A DNA stretch of 64,000 nucleotides, taken from positions 111,887 to 175,886 of the forward strand of contig NZ_JAMBPR010000007.1 in NCBI RefSeq assembly GCF_024206475.1, read 5' to 3'. Positions within the stretch are counted from its first letter, which is position 1, and every line of letters starts with the position of its first letter. This DNA comes from Paraburkholderia sp. CNPSo 3274. GTDB taxonomy: Bacteria > Pseudomonadota > Gammaproteobacteria > Burkholderiales > Burkholderiaceae. The position numbers were made by a program, and so were the translations under genes. Under the pieces are notes generated by a model. The model made no database searches, had not been told where the DNA came from, and was given only the letters and a program-made list of their open reading frames with translations. Positions 44,534-55,418 of this stretch are shown piece after piece.

Positions 44534-45904
44534 TTATTGCCCCGCGACCGTCATCCTCTCGATCAGCACCGAGCCGGTCTGACGCGTGCCGCGCGCGAGT
44601 GTATCCGAGCCGACGGCGACGATGTGGTGGAACATCTCCTGCAGCGTGGAGGCCACCGTAATTTCCTCCACCGGGTACTGGATCTCGCCGTTCTCCACCC
44701 AGAAGCCCGACGCGCCGCGCGAATAGTCGCCCGTCACAAAATTCACGCCCTGCCCCATCAGTTCGGTCAGCAGGAGGCCCGTGCCGAGCTTTTTCAGCAT
44801 CTCCTCGAAGTCGTCCTCAGGCTTCGTGAGCGAACTTTGGAACTGCAGGTTGTGCGAACCGCCGGCATTGCCCGTGGTCTGCATGCCGAGCTTGCGCGCC
44901 GAATACGACGAAAGGAAATAGCCCTGCACGATGCCGTCCTTCACGACTTCGCGGCGCTGCGTGCGCACGCCCTCTTCGTCGAACGGCGCGCTGCCGGCCG
45001 CGCGCGGCACATGCGGGTCCTCGACGATCTGGATGTGCGGCGCGAACACCGGCTTGCCAAGGCTGTCGACGAGAAACGACGTCTTGCGATACAACGCTCC
45101 GCCGCTCACGGCCTGCACGAACGCGCCGAGCAGGCCCGCGGCGAGCGGCGCTTCGAACAGCACCGGCACCTTGCGCGTGTCGAGGCTGCGCGCGTTCAGG
45201 CGCGAGAGCGCACGCTCGGCCGCGTAGCGCCCAACGGCTTCGGGGGAGGCCAGCTCGGCCGCGCTGCGCCGCGAGGTGTACCAGTCGTCGCGCTGCATGT
45301 TGCGGCCGACGCCTGCGATAGGCGCACACGACACGTAGTGGCGCGAGTACGGATAGCCGTGCATGAAGCCGCCCGAGGTGGCGAGCACGAACTGCGAATG
45401 CTGCGCCGAAACGCTCGCACCTTCGGAGTTCTTCACGCGCGGATCGACGGCGAACGCGGCGTCTTCGGCGCGGCGTGCGATTTCCACGGCCTCGTCGGCG
45501 GAGAGATTCCACGGGTGATAGAGGTCGAGGTCGCGCGGCGTGGTTTCGAGCAGATCGGGCTCGGCGAGGCCCGCGCAGTCGTCGTCGGCGGTGAAGCGCG
45601 CGATGTTGTACGCGGCCGCCACCGTGTCCTTGAGCGCCTGCGGCGAAAAGTCCGAGGTGCTCGCGTTGCCGCGCTTGTTGCCGATATAGACGGTCACGCC
45701 GACCATCTTGTCGCGGTTGTGCTCGATCGTCTCGACCTCGCCGCGCCGCACCGAGACGGACAAGCCGTCCCCTTCGGAGATCTCGGTCGCGGCGTCGCTC
45801 GCGCCGAGCGCGTTGGCGTGCCGCAGGATGTCTGAGGCGATCTCCTTCAGCTCGTCCTGGGTGTGCGGGAAAAAGCGTTGCCGGGCTTCGATGTCTGCTG
45901 CCAT
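44534..45904 (-). CDS. pmbA: Metalloprotease PmbA/TldE
   Basis: 456 residues of the TldD/PmbA (U62) family. The TldE subunit is seen in motifs such as [34 protein letters not shown] and [21 protein letters not shown]. With TldD it forms a protease used in maturation of microcin B17 and other peptides; TldE lacks the metal-binding HExxxH that TldD carries. tldD is not in the window. Divergent from yjgA. Confidence 0.94.
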   Translation of the reverse strand: MAADIEARQRFFPHTQDELKEIASDILRHANALGASDAATEISEGDGLSVSVRRGEVETIEHNRDKMVGVTVYIGNKRGNASTSDFSPQALKDTVAAAYNIARFTADDDCAGLAEPDLLETTPRDLDLYHPWNLSADEAVEIARRAEDAAFAVDPRVKNSEGASVSAQHSQFVLATSGGFMHGYPYSRHYVSCAPIAGVGRNMQRDDWYTSRRSAAELASPEAVGRYAAERALSRLNARSLDTRKVPVLFEAPLAAGLLGAFVQAVSGGALYRKTSFLVDSLGKPVFAPHIQIVEDPHVPRAAGSAPFDEEGVRTQRREVVKDGIVQGYFLSSYSARKLGMQTTGNAGGSHNLQFQSSLTKPEDDFEEMLKKLGTGLLLTELMGQGVNFVTGDYSRGASGFWVENGEIQYPVEEITVASTLQEMFHHIVAVGSDTLARGTRQTGSVLIERMTVAGQ

Positions 45905-46145
45905 TGTCGTTACGGTCCGGTTCTGGGCCGGTGCGGCCCGCTGGTGTCGTGTTTCGCTGGTGTCGATTCAGGTGCTTCGGAACGCGCTGCGTTCGCAAAG
46001 CGCATCCCGCGATCATAGCAAGGTATGTGAACACGCATCACAGGCGCTTTCGTCGCCTGGCTATCGCACCGACTACCGCATCAGCATCGGGCCGCCGGCG
46101 CCGCCGTCCGCCGCCTTCCAGCCCGAGCCGCACGCCCGCGCGCGC

Positions 46146-46151
46146 TACAAT
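46146..46151 (+). promoter_or_regulatory. Likely -10 element of yjgA
   Basis: TACAAT ends 7 bases before the yjgA ATG, so transcription would start almost at the start codon: either a nearly leaderless message or a misjudged start. The rest of the 254-base gap to pmbA shows nothing recognisable. Confidence 0.4.
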
Positions 46152-46158
46152 ACGCTCC

Positions 46159-46773
46159 ATGAAACGCAAAACCCGCATTCAACCGATGAACGACGCTGTC
46201 GCCGAACAGGACGACAACGGCTACGATCGCCCGAGCAAATCGCAGCTCAAGCGCGACATGGAAGCGCTCCAGGAACTCGGCCAGGCCCTCGTGGAACTGC
46301 CCAAAGACGCGCTCAAGCGCATGCCGATGACCGAAGACCTCGCGGACGCCGTCCACGAGTGCCGCCGCATCACCGACCACGAAGGCAAGCGCCGCCAGCT
46401 CCAGTACGTGGGCCGCATGATGCGCGGCCTGACCGACGCCGAAGTCGCCGCGCTGCGCACGAAGTTCGAAGAGCACCGCGGCGTGAACAGGGCCGCCACG
46501 GCGCGCCTGCACTGGATCGAGCGCACGCGCGACAAGCTGCTCGCGGACGACGCCGCGCTCACCGAATTCATCCGCCAGTATCCCGCCGCCGACCCGCAGG
46601 CAGCGCGCACGTTGATCCGCAACGCGCGCCGCGAGCAGGAGCAAAGCCGCCCGCCCAAGTCTTTCCGAGAGCTGTTCCAGTGGATCAAGGACGTGAGCAC
46701 GCAAGGCGCGCTCGAGGCTGACGACCACGACGACGAGCGCGCGGACGAGGACCGCGAAGATGACGAAGCCTGA
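46159..46773 (+). CDS. yjgA: Ribosome-associated protein YjgA (DarP, DUF615)
   Basis: 204 residues of the DUF615 family, cytoplasmic and associated with late 50S subunit assembly in E. coli. Core motifs are [36 protein letters not shown] and LQYVGRMMR. The C-terminal end is very acidic ([17 protein letters not shown]). It overlaps mog by 14 bases. The MKRKTRIQP start is preferred although the gap to the -10 is very short. Confidence 0.93.
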   Translation: MKRKTRIQPMNDAVAEQDDNGYDRPSKSQLKRDMEALQELGQALVELPKDALKRMPMTEDLADAVHECRRITDHEGKRRQLQYVGRMMRGLTDAEVAALRTKFEEHRGVNRAATARLHWIERTRDKLLADDAALTEFIRQYPAADPQAARTLIRNARREQEQSRPPKSFRELFQWIKDVSTQGALEADDHDDERADEDREDDEA

Positions 46774-47383
46774 GCGCAGCCATCCTGACGAACTCGTGAT
46801 CGGCCTCGTGTCGGTCAGCGACCGCGCGACGAGTGGCGTCTACGAGGACAAGGGCATCCCCTCGCTGATGGAGTGGCTCGGCAGCGTGCTGAAAACGCCC
46901 TGGCGCGCCGAAACGCGCCTGATCCACGACGACACGGCGACGATCTCCGCCACGCTCACGGCGCTCGTGGACGGCCTCGGCTGCGACCTCGTGCTGACCA
47001 CGGGCGGCACCGGCCCCGCGCGCCGCGATGTGACGCCCGAGGCGACGCTCGCGGTGGCGACAAAGGAAATGCCGGGCTTTGGCGAGCAGATGCGCCAGAT
47101 CAGCCTGAATTTTGTGCCGACGGCCATTCTGTCGCGCCAGGTTGCCGTGATCCGCGAAAACGACGACCACGCGGCGCTCATCATCAACCTGCCAGGGCAG
47201 CCGAAGTCGATCAAGGAAACGCTGGAAGGCTTGCGCGACGATCAGGGCGCCGTGAAGGTGCCGGGCATTTTTGCTGCGGTGCCATATTGCATCGACCTGA
47301 TCGGCGGCCCGTATATCGAAACCGATCCGAACGTCGTGGCGGCGTTCCGGCCCAAAAACGCGCAGCGAGCGCCGCGCGCTTGA
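46760..47383 (+). CDS. mog: Molybdopterin adenylyltransferase Mog
   Basis: A 207-residue protein that adenylylates molybdopterin before MoeA inserts molybdenum. The MoCF-binding [14 protein letters not shown] lies at ~residues 89-102, with [20 protein letters not shown] at the N-terminus and [15 protein letters not shown] further on. Overlapping translation with yjgA is typical of this group. It complements moaA-mobA-moeA located 41 kb away in the window. Confidence 0.93.
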   Translation: MTKPERSHPDELVIGLVSVSDRATSGVYEDKGIPSLMEWLGSVLKTPWRAETRLIHDDTATISATLTALVDGLGCDLVLTTGGTGPARRDVTPEATLAVATKEMPGFGEQMRQISLNFVPTAILSRQVAVIRENDDHAALIINLPGQPKSIKETLEGLRDDQGAVKVPGIFAAVPYCIDLIGGPYIETDPNVVAAFRPKNAQRAPRA

Positions 47384-47473
47384 GAGTCGAACTTCAATGA
47401 TCGCGCAGCAGCGGCAGCGCCGCTGCTGCGTGTCTCAACGGCGCCCACCGCGACCACGGCGCGCCGTCGGCGA

Positions 47474-48103
47474 TCAGAGCGCCGGACCGGCCTCGCCCGA
47501 CGCCACGTCGGGCACGATGCCCGGCGCCGGCACGAGGAAGTGCTCGCGGTAGTACTTGAGCTCGTCGATCGACTCGTGGATATCGGCGAGCGCCGTGTGC
47601 ATCGCACGCTTCTGGAAGCCCTTGTAGATGGTCGGCTGCCAGCGGCGGCACAGCTCCTTGAGCGTGCTCACGTCGAGGTTGCGGTAGTGAAAGAAGCGCT
47701 CGAGCGTGGGCATCCAGCGCGCCATGAAGCGACGGTCCTGGCAGATCGAGTTGCCGCACATCGGCGACTTGCCCGGCGGCACGTATTGCGAAAGGAACGC
47801 CATGATCTGCTCGGTCGCGGTTTCCTCCGTGACGGTCGAGGCGCGCACGCGCTCGGTGAGGCCCGAGCGGCCGTGCGTGTTGCGGTTCCATTCGTCCATG
47901 CGGTCGAGCACCGACTCCGGCTGATGGATGGCCAGCACGGGGCCTTCCACGAGCTTGTCGAGCGTCGAGTTCGTGACCACGACGGCAATCTCGATGATGC
48001 GGTCGTTGTCCGGATCGAGGCCCGTCATTTCCATATCGAGCCAGATCAGGTTCATGTCGGTGCGCTCGATGAACGGCGCGCCGGCAGCGGTAATGTCAGT
48101 CAT
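47474..48103 (-). CDS. orn: Oligoribonuclease
   Basis: A 209-residue DEDDh 3'-5' exonuclease that degrades RNA dinucleotides including pGpG from c-di-GMP breakdown. Motif Exo I is [10 protein letters not shown], Exo II lies in [14 protein letters not shown], and Exo III is [16 protein letters not shown] with catalytic His and Asp. The C-terminus has a ~20-residue extension. Start chosen at [10 protein letters not shown], 15-18 residues before the usual E. coli-like start MNLIWLDME, which is also possible. Divergent from the M48 protease gene. Confidence 0.95.
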   Translation of the reverse strand: MTDITAAGAPFIERTDMNLIWLDMEMTGLDPDNDRIIEIAVVVTNSTLDKLVEGPVLAIHQPESVLDRMDEWNRNTHGRSGLTERVRASTVTEETATEQIMAFLSQYVPPGKSPMCGNSICQDRRFMARWMPTLERFFHYRNLDVSTLKELCRRWQPTIYKGFQKRAMHTALADIHESIDELKYYREHFLVPAPGIVPDVASGEAGPAL

Positions 48104-48181
48104 GAAAGGCAACCCGGAGAGCGTTGGAGGCGCGGCGCGTGCGCGGCATCGACAGGATGCGATGCCCGGCCGGCGAGAACA

Positions 48182-48187
48182 TATAAT
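48182..48187 (+). promoter_or_regulatory. -10 element of the M48 protease gene
   Basis: Perfect TATAAT 29 bases before the ATG in the divergent orn/protease gap. The -35 region is poor. Confidence 0.5.
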
Positions 48188-48215
48188 TGTCGCATAGATA
48201 CCACGGACTTCCTGG

Positions 48216-49493
48216 ATGCCTAATCTGTCCCCCTCCCCTGCGCTGTACTTCAGCGTGCTCTTCGTCGTGGCCGTGCTCGCCATGGTCGCGACCAAGCTCT
48301 GGCTCGCGTCGCGCCAGATCCGCTTCGTGGCCGCCCATCGCGGCGCGGTGCCCGCGCAGTTCACCGCGACCATTCCGCTCGCCGCGCACCAGCGCGCCGC
48401 CGACTATACGGTCGCGCGCACGCGCCTCGGCATGATCGAGATCGTGCTCGGCGCCGTGGTGCTGATCGCGCTCACGCTGCTCGGCGGCGTGCAGGCGCTG
48501 GACCTCGGCATCTCGGATGCGATCGGACGCGATTATGTGGGCCAGATCGCGTTGATCGGGGCCGTGCTCGCCATTTCCGGCGTGCTCGAACTGCCGCTCG
48601 ACTACTATCGCCAATTCGTGGTCGAGGAGCGCTTCGGCTTCAATCGCATGACGAAGCGCATCTTCATCATGGACCGCATCAAGGGGCTGCTGATCGGCGC
48701 TGCGTTCGGCATTCCGCTTCTGTTCGTCGTGCTCTGGCTCATGAAGCAGGCAGGCAGCCTCTGGTGGCTCTGGACGTGGGCCGTGTGGGTCGCCTTCCAG
48801 ATGCTCGTGCTGGTGCTCTACCCCACCTTCATCGCGCCGCTCTTCAACAAGTTCGAACCGCTGCGCGATGAAGCGCTGCGCTCGCGCATCGAGGCGCTTA
48901 TGCAGCGCTGCGGCTTTGCGGCCAAGGGCCTGTTCGTGATGGACGGCAGCCGCCGCTCCGCGCACGGCAACGCCTATTTCACGGGCTTTGGCGCAGCCAA
49001 GCGCATCGTGTTCTTCGATACGCTGCTCGCGCGCCTCTCCGGCAGCGAGATCGAGGCCGTGCTCGCGCACGAGCTGGGCCACTTCAAGCGCCGTCACGTG
49101 ATCAAGCGCATGATCGTCACGTTCGCGATCAGCCTCGCGCTGCTCGCCCTGCTCGGCTGGCTCTCGCAGCGCGTATGGTTCTACGAGGGTCTCGGCGTGC
49201 GGCCGTCGCTGCTCGGCGGCAACGAAGGGCTCGCGCTCGTGCTGTTCTTCCTCGCCGTGCCCGTGTTCCTGTTCTTCGTCACGCCGCTTGGCAGCCTCTC
49301 GTCGCGCAAGCACGAGTTCGAAGCCGACGCCTTCGCCGCCACGCAAACGGACGCGCAGCACCTCGTCAACGCTCTCGTGAAGCTCTACGAGGACAACGCG
49401 TCGACGCTCACGCCCGACCCGCTCTATACCGCGTTCTACTACTCGCATCCGCCGGCTTCGCAGCGGATCGACCGACTGCTCGCTCACGCATGA
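48216..49493 (+). CDS. M48-family membrane metalloprotease (Ste24/CAAX protease-like)
   Basis: 425 residues with about seven membrane segments. The zinc-binding HELGH is at about residue 285 and the third ligand Glu in [12 protein letters not shown] (~370). The whole protein follows the Ste24 plan, including [20 protein letters not shown] and [23 protein letters not shown] segments before the zinc site. It probably degrades or processes membrane proteins; bacteria lack prenylated CAAX proteins. Its stop overlaps rsgA as ATGA. Confidence 0.92.
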   Translation: MPNLSPSPALYFSVLFVVAVLAMVATKLWLASRQIRFVAAHRGAVPAQFTATIPLAAHQRAADYTVARTRLGMIEIVLGAVVLIALTLLGGVQALDLGISDAIGRDYVGQIALIGAVLAISGVLELPLDYYRQFVVEERFGFNRMTKRIFIMDRIKGLLIGAAFGIPLLFVVLWLMKQAGSLWWLWTWAVWVAFQMLVLVLYPTFIAPLFNKFEPLRDEALRSRIEALMQRCGFAAKGLFVMDGSRRSAHGNAYFTGFGAAKRIVFFDTLLARLSGSEIEAVLAHELGHFKRRHVIKRMIVTFAISLALLALLGWLSQRVWFYEGLGVRPSLLGGNEGLALVLFFLAVPVFLFFVTPLGSLSSRKHEFEADAFAATQTDAQHLVNALVKLYEDNASTLTPDPLYTAFYYSHPPASQRIDRLLAHA

Positions 49494-50431
49494 ACCGGCG
49501 CGCAACGAAAGCCGCCGGCAACGCAAAAGCTGCAGGCGCCACGCTGTACGGCGTGGTGATCGCCGCCCACGGGCGCCACTATCTCGTCGCGCCCGACGGC
49601 GGCGGCGCGCACCTGCAATGCTTCCCGCGCGGCAAAAAGAGCGAGGTCGCGGTGGGCGACCGCGTCGAGTATCAGTCGACCTCCGCCGACCAGGGCGTGA
49701 TCGTCACGATCGGCGAGCGGCGCAACCTGCTCTATCGCTCCGACCAGTTCAAGTCGAAGCTCTTCGCGGCGAACCTCGACCAGTTGCTGATCGTGCTCGC
49801 CACGGAGCCCCACTTCAGCGAGGACCTGCTCGGGCGCGCGCTCGTGGCCGCCGAGGCCAACGACCTCAAGCCGCTCATCGTGCTCAACAAGATCGACGTG
49901 GAGGCCGCGCTGCCGCTCGCGCGCCAGCGCCTCGAACGCTATCGCGCGCTGGGCTATACGGTGCTGGAGGTTTCGGTGAAGGGCCGCCCCGAGGAGGCAC
50001 GCGCGGCGCTGGCCGAGCATCTCCACGGCCATCAGACGATCCTGCTCGGCCAGTCGGGCATGGGCAAGTCGACGCTCGTGAACCTGCTGATTCCCGACGC
50101 CGAAGCGGCCACGCGCGAGATCTCGACTGCGCTCAACAGCGGCCGCCACACCACGACGTTCACGCGGCTCTATACGCTCCCCGAGGGCGGCGCGCTGATC
50201 GACTCGCCGGGCTTCCAGGAGTTCGGCCTCTATCACCTCACCGAAGGCAAGCTGGAGCGCGCGTTCCCCGAGTTCCGGCCGCTGCTCGCGCACTGCCGCT
50301 TCTACAACTGCCATCACCTGCACGAGCCGGGCTGCGCGATTCTGGAAGCTGTCGACGATGGCCGCATCGCGCCCGAGCGCCAGGCGCTGTACGCCCAGCT
50401 CATGCACGAGATCAGCCAGGTCGTGCGCTGA
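49490..50431 (+). CDS. rsgA: Ribosome small-subunit-dependent GTPase RsgA
   Basis: 313 residues: an N-terminal OB fold, then a circularly permuted GTPase with G4 (LNKIDVE) before G1 (GQSGMGKST) and G3 (DSPGFQEFG), and a C-terminal zinc site ([14 protein letters not shown]). It checks late 30S maturation by releasing RbfA. It is translationally coupled to the protease gene upstream by a 4-base overlap and followed after 24 bases by a small DUF2007 gene. Confidence 0.95.
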   Translation: MNRRATKAAGNAKAAGATLYGVVIAAHGRHYLVAPDGGGAHLQCFPRGKKSEVAVGDRVEYQSTSADQGVIVTIGERRNLLYRSDQFKSKLFAANLDQLLIVLATEPHFSEDLLGRALVAAEANDLKPLIVLNKIDVEAALPLARQRLERYRALGYTVLEVSVKGRPEEARAALAEHLHGHQTILLGQSGMGKSTLVNLLIPDAEAATREISTALNSGRHTTTFTRLYTLPEGGALIDSPGFQEFGLYHLTEGKLERAFPEFRPLLAHCRFYNCHHLHEPGCAILEAVDDGRIAPERQALYAQLMHEISQVVR

Positions 50432-50455
50432 CGCGTCGCCTGCCTCCAACGCCCT

Positions 50456-50779
50456 ATGCTCAAACTCGTGCGCGCGCCGAATCTGCTGATCGCCCAGCAC
50501 TGGATGAACATCCTGGCGACGGCGGGCGTCCCCTGCGAGCTGCACAACCGCTACCTGAGCGGCGCGATGGGCGAGATTCCGGCCGAGCAATGCGCGCCCG
50601 AGCTGTGGCTCATGGACGAACGCGACGAGAAACTCGCCCGGCGTTTGATCGACGACGCGGTGAACGGCCCGCCGCCGGGCGCGCCCACGTGGCGCTGCGC
50701 GCGGTGCGGCGAGGTGCTCGAGGCGCAGTTCACCGTGTGCTGGAATTGCGGACGCGATCGCGACGTGCGCGACGAGTGA
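50456..50779 (+). CDS. DUF2007-domain protein with zinc ribbon
   Basis: 107 residues. Residues 1-70 are the DUF2007 domain (LVRAPNLLIAQHWMNILATA, then PELWLMDERDEKLARRLI), proposed as a signal-transducing module. The C-terminal end has two CxxC pairs (WRCARCGE and VCWNCGRD) that should bind one zinc. It follows rsgA closely on the same strand. Function unknown. Confidence 0.88.
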   Translation: MLKLVRAPNLLIAQHWMNILATAGVPCELHNRYLSGAMGEIPAEQCAPELWLMDERDEKLARRLIDDAVNGPPPGAPTWRCARCGEVLEAQFTVCWNCGRDRDVRDE

Positions 50780-50794
50780 CGGAGTTGTCGACCC

Positions 50795-50835
50795 AAACGT
50801 ACACGGGCCGCTAGAAGCGGCCCGTGTACGTTTTT
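50795..50835. terminator. Bidirectional terminator after the DUF2007 gene
   Basis: An 18-bp perfect stem (50795-50812 with 50816-50833) and 3-base loop, T5 on the plus strand. Serves the convergent CobD/CbiB-family gene as well. Confidence 0.92.
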
Positions 50836-50855
50836 ACGACTCAGCGCTCCAGCGC

Positions 50856-51794
50856 TCAGAGCCAGACGGCAATCGTCAGCATGAGCAGCAGGATCATCCA
50901 CAGGATCACGGCTCGCCAGACGAGGCCCACGGCCGACTGCAGCGTGCGCGGCGTGCAGTCGTCGCCAACCGTGTACGGACCGCCCTCGCCCGGCTGCGCG
51001 AGCACATCGACGCTGGACTGCTCGGCGAGCGGGCCCGAAAGGCGAGCGCCCAGCGCGCCGCTGCCGGTCGCGAGCAGCACGCCTTCGTTGGTGTCGGGCC
51101 ACTGGTTCGTGTGGTTGCGCCAGGCGTAGATCGCGTCCTCGAAGTTGCCGACGATCGCAAAGCCCAGCGACGTAAGCCGCGCCGGCACCCAGTCGATCAC
51201 GAAAAACACATGCTGCGCGAAGTTCGAGAACGCCTCGGTGCGGTCCTCGGCCGGACGCGCCCACTCGCGCGCGAGGTATTCGGCGATGCGGTACAGCACA
51301 GCGCCCGCGGGCCCGATCGGCACGAGAAACCAGAAGAACACGCCGAACACGTGCCGATGCGATGCGATCACCGCGTGAATCAGCGTGTGGCGCACGATCT
51401 CGCTCACGGGCATGTCCACGGCGTCGATGCCGGTCCATTCCTGGAGGATTTCACGCGCGCGCGGCACGTCGTCGTTGTTGAGCGCGAGATGGATGTCGGT
51501 GAAATAATGGCTGAACTGGCGAAAGCCGAGCGTGAAGTACACGACCACCACGTTCCACAGAAACGCCAGCACGAAGCTGATGTGGTACAGCACGTAGTAG
51601 ACGAGCGCCGTGGCGAGTGTCCACGGCAGCACGACCACGAGCCAGGCGATGAGCCCATGTTTCTGCTTGCCGGCGTCGAAGCCGTGAGCGGCCCATTCCG
51701 CATTGAGGCGCACGAGCGCCATGACCGGATTATTGGGCGACAGCGCCCGCACCTGTTCGATGACGAGAGCCAGCAATACGGAAAAGAAGGTCAT
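50856..51794 (-). CDS. CobD/CbiB-family membrane protein
   Basis: 312 residues with about four to five membrane segments (e.g. LIAWLVVVLPWTLATALVYY and the C-terminal VILWMILLLMLTIAVWL). The family makes adenosylcobinamide phosphate in B12 synthesis. A typical FSNFAQHVFFVIDWVPARLT segment is present. No other cobalamin gene is nearby, and short orphan CobD/CbiB-like proteins are annotated widely in Burkholderiales, so the actual role is uncertain. It resembles AmpE-like relatives too. Confidence 0.8.
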   Translation of the reverse strand: MTFFSVLLALVIEQVRALSPNNPVMALVRLNAEWAAHGFDAGKQKHGLIAWLVVVLPWTLATALVYYVLYHISFVLAFLWNVVVVYFTLGFRQFSHYFTDIHLALNNDDVPRAREILQEWTGIDAVDMPVSEIVRHTLIHAVIASHRHVFGVFFWFLVPIGPAGAVLYRIAEYLAREWARPAEDRTEAFSNFAQHVFFVIDWVPARLTSLGFAIVGNFEDAIYAWRNHTNQWPDTNEGVLLATGSGALGARLSGPLAEQSSVDVLAQPGEGGPYTVGDDCTPRTLQSAVGLVWRAVILWMILLLMLTIAVWL

Positions 51795-51943
51795 GCGACG
51801 CGCCGTGCAGATCGAGTTGCGAAAGGGGTTTTAGAAAGTGTTGCAACGATATCACAGGGCCAGATGTGCCTGACCGTCGCCGGCATTTCGGGCGGCAAAC
51901 GCGCAACAGTGCGCGGCGGCGCTTGCACGCGCCGCCAGACGTG

Positions 51944-52666
51944 CTACGCGAGCAGGAAACGGTAGAAGTTGCGCAGCATGCCCGCCGTCGCCCCCCAGAT
52001 GAAGTGCGTGGATCCGACGCCGGAAGCGACGACGGGTTCGGGCATATTGCGGTCCGGTGAATTGCGGTCCGGATACGGCATCGCGTAAAAGCGCCGCTCG
52101 CCGCCTTCCCAGCGGAACACGCGCACCTGGTGATGCACCGGGTTCATGAGAAAGCTGAGCGGCACTTCGAAGATGCTCGCCACTTCGAGCGAGTCCGCCG
52201 CGAGACTGAACGGCTCGTGCACGAGACCGACCACCGGCGTGACCTTGAAGCCCGTGCCAGTGAGGTAATCGGGCAATGCGCCGAGCACCTCGACACGCGC
52301 GGGGTCGAGGTTCACTTCCTCGTGCGCCTCGCGCAGCGCGGCGGCGATGGGCGTGGGGTCGGAAGGTTCGCGGCTGCCGCCGGGAAAGCTCACCTGGCCC
52401 GCGTGATTGCTGAGGTTGTCGGCGCGCTGGGTGAGCAGCACGGTCAGGCCGCCCGGACGCAAGGCGATGGGCACGAGCACGGCGGCTTCGCGCGGATCGC
52501 GCATCTCAGCCAGACGGGCTTCCTGCGGTTCGGGGTCCCACGGCAGACGCTGCTCGAAGCGCGTGCGCAAGCCGGCGGCGGTCAGGCGTTCCGCGGCAAC
52601 TTGCGGAAGGCTCGCACCCGTCGATTCGATCGGCAGGCTTTCGGGTTCAAATACTGGGCGGATCAA
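51944..52666 (-). CDS. Nudix CoA pyrophosphatase (NudL-like)
   Basis: 240 residues. The UPF0035/NudL signature LTQRADNLSNHAGQVSFPGG is directly followed by the Nudix box ending REAHEEVNL. Family members hydrolyse coenzyme A to 3',5'-ADP and phosphopantetheine. The N-terminal ~55 residues are an extension rich in Pro and Arg. The likely start is TTG at 52666 (MIRPVFEPES), because no ATG or GTG lies between it and the conserved region that would keep the extension; an internal Met at ~residue 55 is the alternative. Confidence 0.88.
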   Translation of the reverse strand: MIRPVFEPESLPIESTGASLPQVAAERLTAAGLRTRFEQRLPWDPEPQEARLAEMRDPREAAVLVPIALRPGGLTVLLTQRADNLSNHAGQVSFPGGSREPSDPTPIAAALREAHEEVNLDPARVEVLGALPDYLTGTGFKVTPVVGLVHEPFSLAADSLEVASIFEVPLSFLMNPVHHQVRVFRWEGGERRFYAMPYPDRNSPDRNMPEPVVASGVGSTHFIWGATAGMLRNFYRFLLA

Positions 52667-52708
52667 CGGGCGTCTCGGATTACACGTACACGAGATTATT
52701 CTGAGGCC

Positions 52709-52737
52709 AAAAAGAAAAAAGCACCCCGGAGGGTGCT
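52709..52737 (-). terminator. Terminator of the rpsP-rimM-trmD-rplS operon
   Basis: On the minus strand a 7-bp stem (agcaccc / gggtgct) with a 4-base loop, followed by TTTTTTCTTTTT, 15 bases after the rplS stop. Confidence 0.88.
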
Positions 52738-52752
52738 TCTTTCTTACAGCTT

Positions 52753-53148
52753 TTACGCCTGGTCGGCCGGAGCAGCTGCGCGGTCTTTCGACACCAGCTT
52801 TTCCTTGATACGTGCCTTCTTGCCCGACAGGTTGCGCAGGTAGTACAGCTTCGCGCGACGCACGTCGCCGCGACGCTTCACCACGATGCTGGCCAGCAGC
52901 GGCGAGTACGTCTGGAACGTACGCTCGACGCCTTCGCCCGACGAGATCTTGCGCACGATGAACGACGAGTTCAGGCCGCGGTTACGCTTCGCGATCACGA
53001 CGCCTTCGTATGCCTGAACGCGCTTGCGGTTACCTTCAACCACGTTCACGTTGACGATCACCGTATCGCCGGGGGCGAATTCGGGGATGGTCTTCTCGCC
53101 CAGCACGCGCTGGATTTCTTCCTGCTCGAGTTTTTCAATCAGATTCAT
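52753..53148 (-). CDS. rplS: 50S ribosomal protein L19
   Basis: 131 residues, the last gene of the classic rpsP-rimM-trmD-rplS operon. The L19 core ([19 protein letters not shown], then [17 protein letters not shown] and [17 protein letters not shown]) is complete. A short Ala-rich C-terminal tail is added, as common in Burkholderiales. Confidence 0.98.
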   Translation of the reverse strand: MNLIEKLEQEEIQRVLGEKTIPEFAPGDTVIVNVNVVEGNRKRVQAYEGVVIAKRNRGLNSSFIVRKISSGEGVERTFQTYSPLLASIVVKRRGDVRRAKLYYLRNLSGKKARIKEKLVSKDRAAAPADQA

Positions 53149-53298
53149 GGATTGACTCCGTATGCCATCTTGTCGGCGTTCGTACCTGTGCAGGGTTGCC
53201 TGCACTACGGCCCCGATAGAGGATGGATTCACATCTGGCGCCGTTCACGCATGAAGCGGCACCGCCTTTTGCGCCCCTCGTCGAGCACGCCCGAAGCC

Positions 53299-54066
53299 TT
53301 ACGCTTCGTTCGAGCCCTTCGCGAGACTAGCGAGCCACGCCTCGTCGGCACGGCTCAACATCTTGTTCTTTCTGGCCCGCGCGATCAGATCGGGCCGCTT
53401 GTTCCACGTGTTGCGCAACGCCTCGCGGCGGCGCCATAGCTCGATTTCCGCATGATGGCCGCCAAGCAGCACATCGGGCACGCGCTCGCCGTCGTATTCC
53501 TCGGGGCGCGTGTAATGCGGACAGTCGAGCAACCCGTCGACGAAGCTGTCCTGCACAGCCGAAAGCGCGTCGCCCAGCACGCCAGGCAGGTTGCGCACCA
53601 CGGCGTCCATCAAGGCCATCGCGGGCAATTCGCCCCCCGAGAGCACGAAGTCGCCGAGGCTCACTTCTTCGTCCACACAGCGGTCGACGAGACGCTGGTC
53701 GATCGCTTCATAGCGGCCGCACAACATCACGAGGCCCGGCTCCTGCGCGAACTGCATGACGCGTTCGTGCGTGAGCGGCTTGCCTTGCGGCGACATCAGC
53801 AACACACGCGGGGCGCTCACACCTGCTTGCGCCTGCGCGGCCTTCGCTGCACCGATCGCCGCTTCGAGCGGCTTGGCCAGCATGACCATGCCGGGGCCGC
53901 CGCCGTAGGGGCGATCGTCGATCGTACGGTAGTTGTCGGTCGTGAAATCACGCGGATTCCACGTGCGCAACGTGTAACGCTGCTGCTTCGCCGCCCGGCT
54001 GGTAATGCCCCAGTCGGTCAGCGCGCGGAACATCTCGGGAAAGAGCGTGACGACATCGAACTGCAT
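53299..54066 (-). CDS. trmD: tRNA (guanine-N1)-methyltransferase TrmD
   Basis: A 255-residue SPOUT methyltransferase making m1G37. The knot region is intact: [24 protein letters not shown], and [20 protein letters not shown]. The catalytic Asp/Arg pair lies in the YTRPEEYDG segment. Spacing of 150 bases to rplS and 66 to rimM matches one operon. Confidence 0.97.
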   Translation of the reverse strand: MQFDVVTLFPEMFRALTDWGITSRAAKQQRYTLRTWNPRDFTTDNYRTIDDRPYGGGPGMVMLAKPLEAAIGAAKAAQAQAGVSAPRVLLMSPQGKPLTHERVMQFAQEPGLVMLCGRYEAIDQRLVDRCVDEEVSLGDFVLSGGELPAMALMDAVVRNLPGVLGDALSAVQDSFVDGLLDCPHYTRPEEYDGERVPDVLLGGHHAEIELWRRREALRNTWNKRPDLIARARKNKMLSRADEAWLASLAKGSNEA

Positions 54067-54132
54067 CGCTCTCTCCGTTCAGCGAAATTGAATCGAGGCG
54101 CGCGGCGGGGTTGCACAGCGTTGCCGCGATGC

Positions 54133-54891
54133 TTAGTAGTCGGCTTCCCAGTCGACGACGATACGCTTCGCCGCCAGGTCCACCGTCTTCACGAACACGC
54201 CCACAAACGGGATCAGGCGCTCGCCGGTGACCGGCTTGCCATCCTTGTCCGTGGACGCGTACGTGACACGCAACACCGATTGCGCGCCATTGTCGATCAG
54301 GTCGGCGACCTTGCCGAGCTCGACGCCCGCTTCATTGGCGACGTCGAGGCCGATCAGGTCGACCCAGTAATATTCATCGGCTGCGGGCGCCGGGAATTCG
54401 GCCCGGCTCACGTACACGCGCGCGCCGCGCAACAGCATCGCGGCATCGCGGTCGGCCAGGCCCGAAAGCTCGCCAACGACGCTGTCACCATGAACCTTGG
54501 CGCTCACGCGCACCGCGGAATGACGCTCGCGACGTTCCTGACCCTCGCGGCCCTTGAGGAGCCACCAGCGTTTAGCGGAAAGCAGCGCTCGGCCGTCCTG
54601 CGCGTGAGGCGCGATCTTCAGCCAGCCCTTGAGGCCATAGGCGTCGATCACGGCGCCGACTTCAACGGCGTCGGCAGGCCAGCTCGCTTCGGTTTCGGCG
54701 CGCAGGCTCCCGGTTGCGGGCGCAACTTGCGTGGCGCTCTCGCGCGCAGGCTTGCGCACGAACGCACCAAACGACGGCGCGCCGCGGGCCGCGGCCTTGC
54801 CGGCGCCGCCGGTCGCGGCTTCGGGCGCCCCGCTTTCCGACGCGTCGTTCGCCTCTACGGCAGATTTAGCGTCATGCGCGGACATCGGCAC
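54133..54891 (-). CDS. rimM: Ribosome maturation factor RimM with N-terminal extension
   Basis: 252 residues, about 70 longer than the ~180 of E. coli. The conserved part begins near residue 77 ([20 protein letters not shown]) and includes the PRC-barrel segment [11 protein letters not shown]. It assists 30S head maturation by binding S19. The first ~75 residues are Ala/Gly/Glu-rich low complexity of unknown purpose. Confidence 0.95.
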   Translation of the reverse strand: MPMSAHDAKSAVEANDASESGAPEAATGGAGKAAARGAPSFGAFVRKPARESATQVAPATGSLRAETEASWPADAVEVGAVIDAYGLKGWLKIAPHAQDGRALLSAKRWWLLKGREGQERRERHSAVRVSAKVHGDSVVGELSGLADRDAAMLLRGARVYVSRAEFPAPAADEYYWVDLIGLDVANEAGVELGKVADLIDNGAQSVLRVTYASTDKDGKPVTGERLIPFVGVFVKTVDLAAKRIVVDWEADY

Positions 54892-54982
54892 CCCTTGCGA
54901 CCAGCTTGATATCGCACACGCGGCTCATGCAGCGCGCACGCGGGTAAAACACGGACGACAGACTGAAAAGACGCTTAAAGAC

Positions 54983-55246
54983 TTACGCAGCCGGCGCAGC
55001 GGCGGCGGTCTTTTGCGCTTCCTTCACGAGACGCTCGACGGCCGGCGACATTTGCGCGCCGTTTTCCTTCCAGTACGTCACGCGATCTTGAGCGATACGC
55101 AGCGTTTCACCCTTGGTAGCGACCGGGTTGTAGAAGCCCACTCGCTCGATGAAACGGCCGTCGCGACGGTTGCGCGAGTCGGTTGCGACGATGTTGTAAA
55201 ACGGGCGCTTCTTCGAGCCGCCGCGTGCCAGACGGATGATGACCAT
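54983..55246 (-). CDS. rpsP: 30S ribosomal protein S16
   Basis: 87 residues, first gene of the operon. The S16 core [20 protein letters not shown] and the [16 protein letters not shown] segment are standard, with a short Ala-rich C-terminus. AAGGA precedes the ATG. A strong promoter lies 45-73 bases upstream. Confidence 0.98.
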   Translation of the reverse strand: MVIIRLARGGSKKRPFYNIVATDSRNRRDGRFIERVGFYNPVATKGETLRIAQDRVTYWKENGAQMSPAVERLVKEAQKTAAAAPAA

Positions 55247-55290
55247 ACTAAATCCTTGAAAACCGGGGTTCGGAACTACTGAAACATGCG

Positions 55291-55319
55291 ATTATAGCCC
55301 GAAACCGGAGGCATAACAA
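55291..55319 (-). promoter_or_regulatory. Sigma70 promoter of the rpsP operon
   Basis: On the minus strand TTGTTA, 17-base spacer, TATAAT (plus positions 55319-55314 and 55296-55291). Predicted start near 55284, giving a ~38-base leader. Confidence 0.82.
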
Positions 55320-55418
55320 ACACTTAACGGGAAATTGCGCGTCGGCGCGCAGAAAGCGGCAAGACACGGCGGTCAAACTGCGGCTCATGCCCACGATGGG
55401 CGGGCCCTGGAGCGAATT

